Assembly: GCF_023101765.2 (NCBI RefSeq)
Contig: NC_064228.1
Span: 7,737,501-7,801,500, forward strand
Direction: 5' to 3'
DNA: 64,000 nt
Origin: Spodoptera frugiperda
Lineage: Eukaryota; Arthropoda; Insecta; Lepidoptera; Noctuidae
The notes under the pieces were generated by a model. That model was not told the DNA's origin. It did not search any database and saw only the letters and a program-made list of their open reading frames with translations. The first letter of the stretch is position 1. Every line of letters begins with the position of its first letter. Below, one piece after another: positions 1-11,707 of the stretch. The position numbers and the translations under genes are program-made.

Positions 1-36
1 CTCGATTACCGGCATGTCTCATAAAAAAAAGCCTTA
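1..36 (+). repeat. 3' tail of a repeat A copy
   Basis: The first bases match the 3' end of the dispersed repeat A (Y-CGATTACCGGCATG then CATAAAAAAAA). A fuller copy ends the same way at 14500-14527. The rest of this copy lies left of the window. Confidence 0.6.
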
Positions 37-84
37 AAACAGACTCAAATTTTCAAAAGCACCTGCAGATATGTGCTTTCGCAT

Positions 85-275
85 AATCAGCTGTTAGCAG
101 CGAGGCGCCTGCGCCCTTATTATCGGAAGACTAGTAGGTATTTTGAAACTACGCGCGCGTGCTAATGAAATTTTGTTATTGTGATAAAAATAAAACTAAA
201 GAGTATACAAAAAAGTTTCTTTGGGAAAGTTGTAAATATCCTTCACTTATTACCAGCCACCCATTATCTAAACTT
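85..275 (+). repeat. Partial long-inverted-repeat element (same family as the piggyBac host element)
   Basis: The stretch with GAGGCGCCTGCGCCC, then TTGTTATTGTGATAAAAATA, then a decayed copy of the arm before ACCAGCCACCC, matches the middle and right arm of the element at 4943-8562. The left arm is missing. Confidence 0.6.
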
Positions 276-290
276 TAGAGAGAGCCTCAG

Positions 291-440
291 AATGTAAAGC
301 TCAGTAGGGCTGATGCCTGATCGGGGCTCCGGCTCGAAAAGCAGGAGTAGGAACGAAGTAGTTTTTAATCAGTAAGAGTCTGACACTCCCTCTCACCTCC
401 AAGGCGAGATAAGCCATTGGATGATGACCCACAACTCAAA
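291..440 (+). repeat. SINE B copy
   Basis: It carries the family landmarks GGGGCTCCGGCTCGAAAAGC, then AGTCTGACACTCCCTCTC, then CATTGGATGATG, and ends in an A-rich tail. It is immediately followed by exon 2 of the ZAD gene on the other strand. Confidence 0.7.
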
Positions 441-479
441 AAACAAGAAGAGTAAAGCAACAATCACAATACTACATAC

Positions 480-1649
<1,170 letters not shown>

Positions 1650-2001
1650 CTGAAAGAATAAAAATTATACACATTAATTTAAAGTCCAAATCAAATGACT
1701 TATTTCAACTTGCTTTATCAGCATTATCAACATCTGGCCTCTATCTTGCCTGGTGGTAAGCACATTACAGTTGGTATACAAAGTGGCCTACATGTTATTC
1801 CAGACCATAATCTACCCATGTTTCAAATGTCAGCTTGATCCCTTCAGCCGTTTTGACATGAAGGTGTTAAAAAACAAACAAGCATACAAACTTTTGCATG
1901 TATAATACTAAGGGAAGTAGCATTATGTTAACATAATTTAATACCAATTACATTAACACATAATTATATCAAATATTTATAGGAAATGTGTAATTGTGTG
2001 T
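1650..2001. other. AT-rich upstream DNA of the ZAD gene
   Basis: There is no open frame, tRNA or clear repeat here, apart from a degenerate stretch near 1740-1860 that resembles Helitron H. It probably is intron between a noncoding first exon near 3190 and the coding start at 1648. Confidence 0.35.
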
Positions 2002-2060
2002 AAGATGTGATTTTTATGCTTGTCCTTCTTCTAGAAGGACAAGCATAAAAATCACATCTT
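2002..2060. repeat. 59-bp near-perfect palindrome
   Basis: The left 29 bases starting AAGATGTGATTTTTATGC are the reverse complement of the right 29 bases, with a single mismatch at the centre. It would form a long hairpin. Confidence 0.9.
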
Positions 2061-2071
2061 ATTCATCTTAT

Positions 2072-2482
2072 TCATCATCGCCAGTGATAGGAATAAGTAG
2101 TGCTTATTAGCCTAAACTTTGAACAAAGAAAAGAAACGGAGACTTCCTTATATTTTCCCAGAAAATATAAGCTAGAAAGCTTAAAAATATTTGTTGCAAC
2201 AATATTCACTACAACAGTGGTTACGACTTTATTTTTCTTTTACCGTTTTAGTTATTTATATGAAGTAGTTCAGAAAAGTTGATAGTTGTAACGACTGTGT
2301 TGTATATTCACAAACTTTAGGTTAACAATATGAACTTATTCCAAATAGCTATCATATTTTTTAATGTATTTATGTGTTTTCCGGGAAAAATATAGTACTC
2401 AGTCCCCATTTCTTTTCTCTGTTCTTCAAAGTTTAAGCTAATATGCTCTACCTATTCTTATCACTGATCATCACTGATAAAA
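2072..2482. repeat. Decayed inverted-repeat element
   Basis: The left arm (CAGTGATAGGAATAAGTAGT ... CCTAAACTTTGAACAAAG) is matched in reverse complement at 2382-2482. The arms are about 100 bp with scattered mismatches and the centre is AT-rich. No protein is present. Confidence 0.65.
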
Positions 2483-3189
2483 TGACTTACTATAACCAAA
2501 CAAACCAGATCTATATGAAGATGTGATATTACAGATTTTAGAATAGATCTAGTATCATTAAACATATGTCCGCAGCAGGCTAATTGATGTCAATGACAAT
2601 TTAACGAGTTCTATTGTTGAAAGTATTTCATAACAATTTATAGAGTTGATGTTCTTCAAAAGTTATTGAACTACCAAGTAATTTACATTGATTCTCATAG
2701 ATTATATTCAGAAGATAATATCTCAGTAAAGATGAGTTTTTTATTATATTGTAGATATCCTACTGTATCTAAGTTACTAATGATTATTTTATTCCAAGTT
2801 TATGTATATGTTGAATGAATGAATTAATAAAATAATAAAAAAGTGTTATTAGAAAAATATATACATTTACAGTTTGTAAATTTTATTAGCACCATGAATT
2901 TGTAGTACAATAATCTCTCAAATCGTAATAACATAATTCTATGTAATTATTTTAGTATTAAATTGAAATAAATATAAGAAAACTGACACTTTTACTCATT
3001 GTTTACATCGTTATCAGTCATTGATAATTTCAAAAACATTACTACTTTACGTGTAAAACTATACAATTTGATCAATGAATCGCTATTCATTGCTATTTCA
3101 TATAATGCAGCAGCCATTTTGTTGATCTAGATATTATACAATCACAATTACGGCGAAAAATCACAGGAAATCTTCATAAATCCATTTAC

Positions 3190-3290
3190 CTGATCGTTTA
3201 CTCCAACAATCTTCGGGCAAAATTTTAGTTTTTGAAGGTTTTCACACGATTTCATAAATAATGTTGTCAGCAATGGAATGGTCCGCAAGC
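3190..3290 (-). promoter_or_regulatory. Possible noncoding first exon and promoter area of the ZAD gene
   Basis: On the minus strand a good donor (GATCAG/GTAAATGG) lies at 3190/3189. A short frame entering it does not stay open into the next exon, so the exon would be 5' untranslated. The upper boundary is unknown. This is inferred from a splice-like site only. Confidence 0.3.
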
Positions 3291-3504
3291 AGCCACCATT
3301 ACGTTTTTAACATTTCCTAGTACTTATTTCCGCCACCAGAGGCGCTTTGTAAATGTTTCCGGTAAGTTTGTTCTCTATTACGTCTTTTCTATTGGTAGAA
3401 AATGTAAACTGATATTCTCTACTTACATACTTAAAATAAAAATAAAATAATATTGCATTAAATAGAATCACTATAACATAAAAACTGCCATTATTTTGTT
3501 TTTT

Positions 3505-3770
3505 TTTATGGAATAAGTCGGTAAACGAACATACGGATCACCTAATGGTAAGCAATCGCCGCCGCCCATTTATTTATTTTTATTTATTTATTTTACTTAA
3601 TTAGAACGTTCATGAACGTTCGAAACATCAGAGGCGTTACAAGTGCGTTGTTGGCCTTTCAGAAGTTAGGAATTTAAGGATTGTTGGAGAATCGGGAATT
3701 AGAAAGGGGAGTAATTGAGCCTCCGTTAACCTCATTCACACAACGCAAACGTTGTTTCACGTCGGTTACC
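3505..3770 (-). repeat. Repeat A copy
   Basis: Read in reverse it carries the repeat A landmarks: CACGTCGG, GGCCTCCG-like, GCAACGCACTTG-like and CCATGGGCGGCGGCGATTGC-like. An AT-rich block interrupts it at about 3568-3612. Confidence 0.7.
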
Positions 3771-3854
3771 TACAATTACGTTTATGACTACTGGTAATTT
3801 AGAAAACATTTCCATTTTAAATAATTGCATTATGAGCAATAAAGTTCAGTTTTA

Positions 3855-4011
3855 TCTATTATATAAAAATAAGTCGGGTTTTCCTTCCTGACGCTATAAC
3901 TCCAGAACGCATTCGTTGGAAAGGTCTCGGGCTCCGTGAGGTTTATAGCACAGAAAATTCAGGAAAAAAAAATAACATTGGTGGCGAAACGGAGTTCGCC
4001 GGGTTTGCTAG
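3855..4011 (+). mobile_element. Helitron E, shortened copy
   Basis: It starts TCTATTATATAAAAATAAG and ends GGGTTTGCTAG with the GGCGAA...TTCGCC hairpin. The flanks are A on the left and T on the right. Relative to 773-962 it lacks an internal block. Confidence 0.8.
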
Positions 4012-4190
4012 TTGCTTTATAAATTCTTAATGAATAACTCTCTCAAACAAGACGTGATTATTTTTACAGTGTCCGAAACTTTAAAGTTACGGATAGAGAA
4101 TATCCAATGTTATGGTATCTGTACCTACTTTAATATTACAACTACTTTTATACTTTACTATTTTATTTTATTTTGTTTTGTTTTTTTTTA

Positions 4191-4368
4191 GCGTTGCCCC
4201 ACATCAGGATTTTCTCCTGTGTCGTGGGTGCGTTTACAAACGTACATACACATATTACCCAGACCAGAAACAATAATTTATGAATCACACAGTTGGTCCA
4301 TGCGGGAATCGAACCCGCTACACGTCGCACGGTACGGTATCCAGTTGCCCAGCCACTACACCAACCGT
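4191..4368 (-). repeat. SINE-3, tRNA-like SINE
   Basis: On the minus strand it starts like a tRNA (GGTTGGTGTAGTGGCTGGGC) and carries a B-box-like GCGGGTTCGATTCCCGC. It then has the family tail ending ...AAAATCCTGATGTGGGGC. It is a retroposed repeat, not a functional tRNA. Confidence 0.8.
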
Positions 4369-4423
4369 GAATCAGTTTCTCCTTTGTGTTTTTATAATGT
4401 TCAATAAAGTTATCTAATCTAAT

Positions 4424-4814
4424 CTGAAGAGTCTACCTGTTTGTTTAAACGTGCTAATCTGAAACTACTGGTTTGATTTGAAAAAATCTTTTTGTTTTGG
4501 ATAGTCCATTTATTGAGGAATCTATATAACATCTCGCTTTTTTTTTGAGGGGGGAAAATCGTCCAATGACTTCTGTCGCCTTGGTCGAGGCGAGAGTGAG
4601 TATCAGACTGTTACTGACTCAAAACCACACCGTTCCTACTCCTGCTTTTCGAACCGGAGCCCCGGTGAACCCGCTAGGTAGTCCGCAGCTCCGGATTAGG
4701 CATCAGCCCTACTGGGCCATTCTGTGGTGGTCTGATGGCTCTTTGAGGAAAAAACATCCCGCTACGACCAATAAAAGTCGAGCAGAGCGGGTAAAACCGC
4801 GCGGGGGTAGCTAG
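4424..4814 (+). mobile_element. Helitron D, 5'-damaged, split by SINE B
   Basis: Both halves match the family: ACTACTGG...GATTTG on the left, and CGACCAATAAAAG...GTAGCTAG ending at 4814. The middle, 4538-4752, is SINE B. Confidence 0.75.
4538..4752 (-). repeat. SINE B, long form, nested in Helitron D
   Basis: It is bounded by an 11-bp target duplication, AACATCTCGCT on the left and AACATCCCGCT on the right. The poly-A tail is read as T's on the plus strand. This copy has the extra 5' part (GGCATCAGCCCTACTGGGCC) missing from most others. Confidence 0.85.
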
Positions 4815-5282
4815 TTATTGCATACATTTTAACCAATGAGTTTTTTCATATCGTCATCACTATTTTGGCCCTTTTGCTTTATAGTTTCAATAGACAATAG
4901 AATATATAATGACATTAGAATCCTAAGTGCAACAACAAAAATATAGGGCTCTTGGTAAAATTAGTGAACGATATTTAAACACATGATTGTACTCATGATT
5001 ACAAACAACTTTCTAAAATAAACTTTTTTTGTATACTCATTCATTTTATTTTTATCACAATAACAAAACAACAAAATTTCGCGCACGCCTTTCTCGCATG
5101 ATTTAGCTGTGAGCATCGAGGCGCCCGCGCCCGCGTTTTCGATAGACTAGTAGGTATTATGGTACACAAACATTTTGTTATTGTGATAAAAATAAAACTA
5201 ATGAGTATACAAAAAAAGTTTTTCTGGGAAAGTTGTTTGTCATCATGAGTACAATCACGTGTTTAACCCTTAATTTGGTTTT

Positions 5283-5298
5283 GTTGAGTATAATTAAC
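5283..5298. repeat. piggyBac subterminal palindromic motif, left copy 1
   Basis: GTTGAGTATAATTAAC is an imperfect copy of the palindrome GTTGAGTATACTTAAC and lies just inside the left inverted repeat. It is a possible transposase binding site (inference). Confidence 0.6.
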
Positions 5299-5442
5299 AT
5301 AACAAATACAAAAATCTGAAAGACTAATTTTCTTCTGTGGTTCTGTATTTTTTAGTCTAATAACACTTAGTTTTTATTCTATTTGGTAGAAAAAAATAGT
5401 TTGCCTGTCTGGCAACATTTTTCTTGACATTAGCGAGAAAAA

Positions 5443-8236
5443 ATGGCGACGAGACAACGCGCTCTGCGAGCTTTACAGGTAAATATTTATTTTTGTTGGT
5501 TTTCGATCTGTTATTGATACGTTCGTTACTTATTTCTATTTATATAATGTATAATGAACGTGATAAAATTATTTGCTAAATGTTTCTCACCTGGACAAGA
5601 TCGCGACGAGTCGGAGAACACGAGTGTTAAGTATACTCAACAAAGTTCGGTAGTAAGTAATTTTGTGTGAACAGGGTATGTAGAGTATACTCAACAAATC
5701 TGCATGGTGAGATTTATTGCTATAATGGTACGAGGGTTTTATGTTTGCTTTCTCTGTGAATGTTTTTGGAAATTATATTCAAGTTTCGCTTTGGCTAGAA
5801 CAGATGACGTGTATTTTGTAAAATGAAACTTTTTTTCAATCTCCAATCTTTTCATTGCACTATTTTTACATTAAAAAATCAACTTTATTGCTTTACACTA
5901 AAGTTCAGTTTTGCTTAAAACCTAAATATTTATATTGTTATATCCAGTTGGTTTTGGTTATTTTGAAATAAGCTTAATGTAAATATGCCTAACGCTGGTT
6001 TTATACATAATTATATACATATTTTTTTGGTTTTAATAGCAATATCTTTATTTTTTACCATTCACGCCATTCGCATACCTATTATTAATTTATCTAAAAA
6101 AAACCTACCTACTAACGTTTTTGCATGTATTTTGTGTGTGTGGTAGTTTTGTTATTTCGTTGCTTGGGTGCCTGCAAATATCTAAATTATTTTCAGAATT
6201 CAAGATCAAGGCATATTCTGGCCCTAGTACCGGAAGAGAACGCTCCTTCTGAAATTAGCGGGGAATCGAGTTCTGAAAATGAAAAGGAAGCAGAAGTGAT
6301 TAGACACTACGAACGTCACGACTCAGAGTCGTCTGAAGCTCCTTCAATTACATCTTCTCTGGCGGAACTTAACCTTTTGGATTCCTCTGATGATGAGCAA
6401 AATCCTAATGAATCTGCCTCACTTCTTGTGGATTTTAATCCTGAAGAAACAAATCACGCTGAACAGCAACAACCTTTCAATGACGTACCATCTATTAGTT
6501 CGTTGCCAACATTGTCTCCTATGTCAAACATACCGTCTATTACTCCGTCATTCATCATTAATCAGGTAAGTGGTTCTCCACAACAGTCTCCACAAATCTC
6601 AGCTTCTACACCGCAACCAACACGAACTACAAGAGCACGACGTCGCAGAAATACCACAGCCAATTTGACCGTACCTTCTCAACCCCGTCGTGTAACTAAG
6701 AAAAAAATTGAACTCAAGTTCAATTGGTCTTCTGGACGTTTCCTTCATCGTGCCGATTTGGATCCTGATACATTTGAAAGCCCCCTTACAGATATTAAGA
6801 ATCCATTGAATTATTTTACTGATTTCTTTTCCGAAGATCTTTTTGATACAATATGCCAAAGTTCAAATATGTATTCACTGCAGACGACAGGCCGGTCAAT
6901 AAATTTAACTGTTGAAGAGTTACGAAGCTTCTTAGCTATACAAATTATAATGGGTGTAGTATCTATGCCATCTTACTTAGATTATTGGTGTACCAATACG
7001 CGCTATCCATTAGTCGCAGATATAATGCCACTGAAGCGGTATCAAGTTATCCGAAGATATCTACACTTCGTGGATAATAATGAGGCAAATAGTGACCCAT
7101 ACTTTAAAATAAGGCCAGTTATGGAAAAAATTCGTCAAAACTGCCTAAAAATTGAAGAAGAGTCCAGATTCAGCATTGATGAAATGGTTATTCCATACAA
7201 GGGCACCAAAGCAGGCAAGAAGCGTCAGTATAATCCCCGCAAGCCACGGAAATGGGGTTTCAAAAACTTGGTTCGGGCTGGAGCGTCCGGGATAATATAC
7301 GACTTTTTTTTATATGCTGGTAATGATACATTTGAAGAGTCTAATTTTACAGCAGAGGAAGAAGGTATGGGTTGGGGAGCAAAAGCAGTTTTGAAACTAT
7401 GTAAAACTATACAGAAGAAGCCGTGCATCGTATATTTTGACAACTATTTTTCTTCGTTGGAGCTAATCCATTATCTAAGATATAATTATGGCATATTTAG
7501 CCTAGGTACTATGCGTTCAAATCGCCTAAGAAGTGCTGCTAACAAGCTAAAAACTGACAAAGTTTTGAAATCGCAAGGTCGAGGATCGTTCTGTCAGACT
7601 GTGTGTAATAAGACAAAACTATCACTTGTAAAATGGAATGATAACAAATGTGTCATCCTAGCCTCTAGTTACTCAGATGCATATCCTGTAAGCAAAGTCA
7701 AGCGGTATTGTAAAATTAAAAAACGGAAAATTGAAGTAAACTATCCTAATATAGTAAAGCATTACAATGCCCACATGGGTGGCGTCGATTTAGCGGACAT
7801 GCTCATTGCACTGTACCGCACAGAAATGAAGACGAGGCGTTGGTATCTGTCCATATTTTCACAGTTACTTGATATCTGTGTCAACAACGCGTGGTTGATG
7901 TACAGGAGAGATAATTCTCGAAAGGGAATTAAAAAGGGTAAACCTTTGAAAGAGTTTCGCCTTGAAATTTATAGAGCGTTGCTCGACAAAGGAAAAAACG
8001 TTGATAAAACAACAATTAAAGATTTGAACCCTGATGAAAAAATTAAAAAACCTAAACGTCCTAGGCCAGTAGATGATATAAAATATGACAATATCGACCA
8101 TTTTCCTGAGCACGGTACAGAATATGGTCGATGCGCTTACTGTAAAAAAGGTTTTACTACCGTTTTTTGTCTGAAATGTAAGGTTAGACTATGTTTTGTT
8201 AAGGGCAGAAATTGTCACTTTAATTATCATCATTAA
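5443..8236 (+). CDS. piggyBac-like transposase (2 exons, 691 aa)
   Basis: This is a cut-and-paste DDD transposase that excises and inserts its element at TTAA. Exon 1 is 5443-5478 (MATRQRALRALQ, good start context), with donor GTAAAT. The intron is 5479-6196, ending TTATTTTCAG. Exon 2 is 6197-8236 and the junction is phase 0. Spliced residues 1-130 are acidic and low-complexity; TTRARRRRN and RRVTKKK are possible nuclear-localisation stretches. The catalytic aspartates fall at about D340 (SIDEMVIPYKG), D427 (IVYFDNYFSS) and D543 (HMGGVDLADML). The C-terminus is a cysteine/histidine-rich domain (CAYCKKGF, FCLKCKVRLC), typical of piggyBac proteins. Length and domain order are normal and there is no stop or frameshift. 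An ATG at 6125, inside the intron, would give an alternative hydrophobic N-terminus, but the spliced start fits better. An AATAAA follows at 8259. Piggybac-derived host genes usually lack the TTAA ends seen here. Confidence 0.93.
5626..5695. repeat. piggyBac subterminal palindromic motifs, left copies 2 and 3
   Basis: GTTAAGTATACTCAAC lies at 5626-5641, and TAGAGTATACTCAAC ends at 5695. Both are inside the intron of the transposase gene. They match the right-end copies at 8324-8339 and 8378-8393. Confidence 0.65.
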
Positions 8237-8323
8237 TATGTGTCAATATTTTTTTTTTAATAAATAATTCATTTTAGTATGCCTTAATTTTGTTTTATTT
8301 AAACTTACCGATGAGTCGTATTT

Positions 8324-8393
8324 GTTAAGTATACTCAACAGATCTACGTGACTATAATTCTTTAATGACCGAATTTTGTTGAGTATACTTAAC
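8324..8393. repeat. piggyBac subterminal palindromic motifs, right copies
   Basis: GTTAAGTATACTCAAC lies at 8324-8339 and GTTGAGTATACTTAAC at 8378-8393, downstream of the transposase. Together with the left copies they frame the gene. Confidence 0.7.
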
Positions 8394-8754
8394 GTTGTGT
8401 TTTCAGGAAACTGTTGAGGTAAGATTTTTTATTTCATTTTTCCCGTGTCTTTTGAAAGCATATGAACATAATATATTAACGCGAACTTCCTAAAATTATT
8501 TTTTTTGTCTTGCCAAATTAAGGGTTAAATATCGTTCACTAATAACCAGTCACCCTATATAGACAAATAAAATGGTATAAAATGAAATACATGTCTTTTA
8601 TTTCTTTCTTTTATTCTAGTAATCGAATATACAATTTACATGGTTATACAATTCTTATGTTCACATATAAAATATTACAGACGAATTACTGTATTTTTGC
8701 TTTCTATATGGCGCTAATACTAACTTTCATTTTTCGTCCAATAGAAAATTAGCT

Positions 8755-8876
8755 GGTCTCATATCAGAGAGACATTTAATGATTACTTAAATATTTCCTT
8801 AGTAACGATTTTTTCCAAAAACAATTGCTAAGGACTGGGTTACGTAACCATTAAATAACACTGATACGGCGGTTAT
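8755..8876. repeat. Foldback MITE L
   Basis: The arms GACATTTAATGATTACTT and AAGGACTGGGTTACGTAACC...ATTAAAT are inverted copies. The same palindromic element recurs at 9838, 10496, 26516, 44393 and 57555. Confidence 0.75.
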
Positions 8877-8877
8877 A

Positions 8878-9229
8878 GTGCTTTTCCACCAGAGATGTGC
8901 TATGCTACGTTGCTGTGGATGCGTTTGGCTTCCACCAATCATATTGAACGATACACATAGCTTAGCACTGGTGGAAACAGATTAGATATGTTTTTTATAT
9001 AGAAAGATGCGTGCTATGTGATGGATGTGTGTGCTACGTATGGCTTGCCTAGTATGGATACATCGTATACTCGAGCTGCGCAACTTCCACGCACAGCTAA
9101 GTACTTTGCGGCGGTGCATCTTACTCGTATAGCTTAGTATAGATAGGTGGAAACGGTCATATAGTTTTACAGCTTAGCTATTACATCTTCATAGCATAGC
9201 TACATAGCACATCGCTGGAGGAAAAGCAC
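8878..9229. repeat. MITE M, 352 bp
   Basis: The ends are inverted: GTGCTTTTCCACC-AGAGATG on the left and CATCGCTGGAGGAAAAGCAC-type on the right. The body is rich in repeated TAGC/GCTA motifs (GCTATGCTACG, CTTAGTATAG). A fragment lies at 20582-20700. It encodes nothing. Confidence 0.75.
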
Positions 9230-9365
9230 GAAAAGGTCAAGGAGGCCCATAGTCCAGCTGTGGAGTCCACGTGCTACTATGTAAATGTCTGTATACAAAA
9301 TATAACTGTAAATGAGAACAACCTAAGATAAACACATATTAAACTTACATAATACTTAATATATA

Positions 9366-9720
9366 AGGTGTTCTAAAATTATCTACCGCGGCTTTAATAG
9401 GAGGTAGTGTTGTGTTTGAAGACTACAATAGTGAAGAAATTTCGTACTCCGGACCAGTTAATTCAATTCACACAAAGAAGTTAAATAAACATTGACTTTA
9501 CTCTGCATAAAGTGGTTCACAAATACGCACGATGCGATGAAATAAGCTGCTATCAATTGTTTTCATGACGAAGCAACAGAGACAGTGAAAGAGATAGCTC
9601 TTTCATAACAAACAAACAAAAAAAATATATTTCGTAATCAATAATTTATATTTACTATTGCAATGTTCAAACACACCACTACCTCCCATTAAAGCCGTGG
9701 CAGATACTTGTAGAACACCT
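9366..9720. repeat. MITE N, 355 bp
   Basis: AGGTGTTCTAAAATTATCTA, then CCGCGGCTTTAATAGGAGG at the left, are matched in reverse complement at the right, ending AGAACACCT. Arms of about 50 bp flank an AT-rich core. A decayed relative is at about 54040-54205. Confidence 0.8.
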
Positions 9721-9837
9721 GATGTCTAAATGAAATAAGCAAAAAGCATTAGGCAATAAAAAAGACTTACCAAAAATATACTAAAAATTATTTACATTCT
9801 TAAAAAAAATGCACCATTTATTTAATTAATAGAACCT

Positions 9838-9961
9838 TACATCCGTACTCAGAGTCATTTAATGGTTACTTAACCCTGTCTTTAGCAATTGTTTTCTATA
9901 CAAAATCGTAACTAAGGAATAGTTTAAGTAATCATTAAATGATTCTGAATGCGGCAGTTAA
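9838..9961. repeat. Foldback MITE L
   Basis: Outer ends CCGTACTCAGAGTCATTTAA and ...CATTAAATGATTCTGAATGC are inverted copies, with the AGCAATTGTTTTC core seen in other copies. Confidence 0.75.
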
Positions 9962-10140
9962 TCTAGAAAAAATATAATCTACGTCCGAATAATATTTTTT
10001 TGACATTACTAGTTAAGGGTTAAAAAACCCGAGATCGATCAAGAGATTTTCGATTACTGGATACGTTTGGTTCGGGGCCAATCTCCAAAACGGGCGTATT
10101 TGTGTAATCGCTTTGGTACTTTTCAGATATAGATATTTAA

Positions 10141-10201
10141 TAGGCTAGTTTCCTACTAGTCAAATTTAATACTTTTGTCTAAACATCAAATAATAATACA
10201 T
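10141..10201 (+). repeat. Fragment of MITE K
   Basis: TAGGCTAGTTTCCTACTAGT followed by CAAATTTAATACTTTTGT matches one end of MITE K (13714 and 23878 copies). Confidence 0.6.
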
Positions 10202-10216
10202 ATTTTCATATTCATG

Positions 10217-10400
10217 AGCAGCATTCCGCGACAATCGCCGCGTCGTGTGTCGCGGAATGCTGCTCATGAATAAGAGCCTCTAGCATGGCTTGAAACTAGT
10301 CGAGTTCCTCGTCAAAACAGTACGTGAGTAAGCCGATAACATAATAATTAAATTAGTATGTCTCACGAAAGTTATAATAAAATAATATTTTCTATGAATT
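10217..10400. repeat. Palindrome and flanking dispersed repeat
   Basis: TCATGAGCAGCATTCCGCGA and its reverse complement enclose a short GC-rich loop. The following CTTGAAACTAGTCGAGTTCC and GTATGTCTCACGAAAG stretches recur in altered form near 47640-47880, 55930 and 59970. Confidence 0.65.
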
Positions 10401-10495
10401 TTGTACGAAACTTAACTTTACACGAATTAACTGTTTTAGAGATTGACCCTTCATCATTTACTAATTACGACTGTTAAAGATGCACTATACACTTA

Positions 10496-10645
10496 CCGCC
10501 GTACTCAGACTCATTTAATGGATATTCAACCTAATACTCAGCAATTAATTGCCGTAATGTGCACCTCTGCCTACCCCTTCAGGGATAAAAAGGCGTGACG
10601 TTACGTTACGTTTTAAAATAAATGTCTCTGAGTACGACCGCAAAT
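10496..10645. repeat. MITE L interrupted by a SINE-2 3' fragment
   Basis: The left half (CCGTACTCAGACTCATTTAA) and right half (GTCTCTGAGTACGACC) belong to MITE L. Between them, at about 10548-10612, lies the SINE-2 end TGCCTACCCCTTCAGGGATA then GGCGTGACGTTACG. Confidence 0.6.
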
Positions 10646-10649
10646 TTTC

Positions 10650-11700
10650 ATTTACATTCATAGTGAAACTCAAAGTTTCAAAGATAAATAAATAAATATA
10701 AATTAATTACAATTATAATAGTCAGAATTTGGCTTATATCTACTTATATAAAATACAAGTTAAATCACTACTACTAATATCTTTGCTCAAAATTTTGGCA
10801 TAAAAAACACACACAAAAAATCGCATAATTTTCTTTGACATTGGTATTATTATAAGCTTACGTATAATGTTTTTCGCATATTTTTTTTTACATATAATAA
10901 GTACCTACCTAATATTAACGCATGATTTTTTTTATATACTAAACATTCCTTATTTCTGTTGGAAACGCGTCCTTATTTTAATCTCCTATATAAAAAAAAA
11001 CATCATGCCTATTATTTTTATAGGGTAGGCACAGATGGATTTATTTGGTAACTTTATACTGAGCTAATCACGTATTTATTTGTATTTTTTTATATAGAAC
11101 GGCGAAGATTGTCGCCGTCCACGGACACCCGCAACGCTACAGGAGTCACAAGTAAATTGCCAGCCTTTGTATGAATCTGGTGACAACTTGGTTGCGCAAC
11201 TAAATAGTTGTCGACATGGTTGCCGGCAACTGTTGCCGAGGCTAACAAATACTAAGGTTGCCTTGGTAGACAACCTTAGTGTTTGCGTAACGCACACATT
11301 ACTTCTGAGATTACTTTAAGAAGGCGCGCGCATTCGTCGGAATTCGCGCGTCTGCGCGCGATCAACGCTTCGACTGTGCGCTAGTATAAATTGACCTTTA
11401 CGCTGTGGAGTTAAGGTTGAATTTGTTATGTGCAGTTTTGGATAGACGCTTCGATGCGCTAGTATAAATCGACCCTAAATTGAAATAATTATAATTACAA
11501 ATACATCATTGAGAGATCAAATCAAATTGTATTGGGTCAAAATTTTATGCGTCGTCGAATAAAAAAAATAATCACGCAAATCGGTCAATAAACCTCAACG
11601 TAATCGGTGTACATAATATATGTACATAGAAAAAAACACATACCCGCCGAATTGAGAACCTCCTCCTTTTTTAGGAAGTCGGTTAAAAATCCTTAATAAG
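10650..11700. other. AT-rich and low-copy noncoding DNA
   Basis: No gene is supported. At 11090-11300 there is a GTTGCC/GGCAAC-rich stretch that can fold. At 11365-11470 the string CGCTAGTATAAAT occurs twice, each after an ACGCTTCGA motif. Near 11630-11680 there is a fragment of a repeat also seen at 43470-43520. Confidence 0.4.
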
Positions 11701-11707
11701 GAATGAT

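Larger units (their letters stand above)
5263..8528 (+). mobile_element. piggyBac-like transposon, apparently complete
   Basis: TTAA is at both ends (5263-5266 and 8525-8528), each followed inward by the perfect 12-bp inverted repeat CCCTTAATTTGG (5267-5278, complement at 8513-8524). TTAA targeting and duplication are diagnostic of the superfamily. Inside are a transposase gene with catalytic residues present and palindromic 16-bp motifs near both ends. The element is about 3.27 kb. Perfect ends and an undamaged gene suggest recent arrival. Confidence 0.95.
4943..8562. mobile_element. Long-inverted-repeat element that hosts the piggyBac insertion
   Basis: The left arm has TATAGGG...GGT then ATTAGTGAACGATATTTAA, then a motif ending ...TGATTGTACTCATGAT. 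The right arm repeats it in reverse complement. The arms are about 120 bp or more, and the internal part has GAGGCGCCCGCGCCC. Without the transposon the element would be about 355 bp. It encodes nothing. Confidence 0.8.

Noticed and set aside
3190..3260. Upstream ATG frame ending at a splice donor, as the N-terminus of the ZAD protein
   Set aside because: Its phase would run into a stop in the next exon; the MNQCC start fits the ZAD family.
4545..4814. Plus-strand frames of 50-90 codons recurring as RGENRPMTS / [15 protein letters not shown]
   Set aside because: They are chance open frames of SINE B read antisense and recur at every copy.
6125..6196. ATG at 6125 as the transposase start
   Set aside because: It lies inside a good GT-AG intron; the spliced start at 5443 has a better context and joins in phase. 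The 24 extra residues are hydrophobic and unlike piggyBac N-termini.
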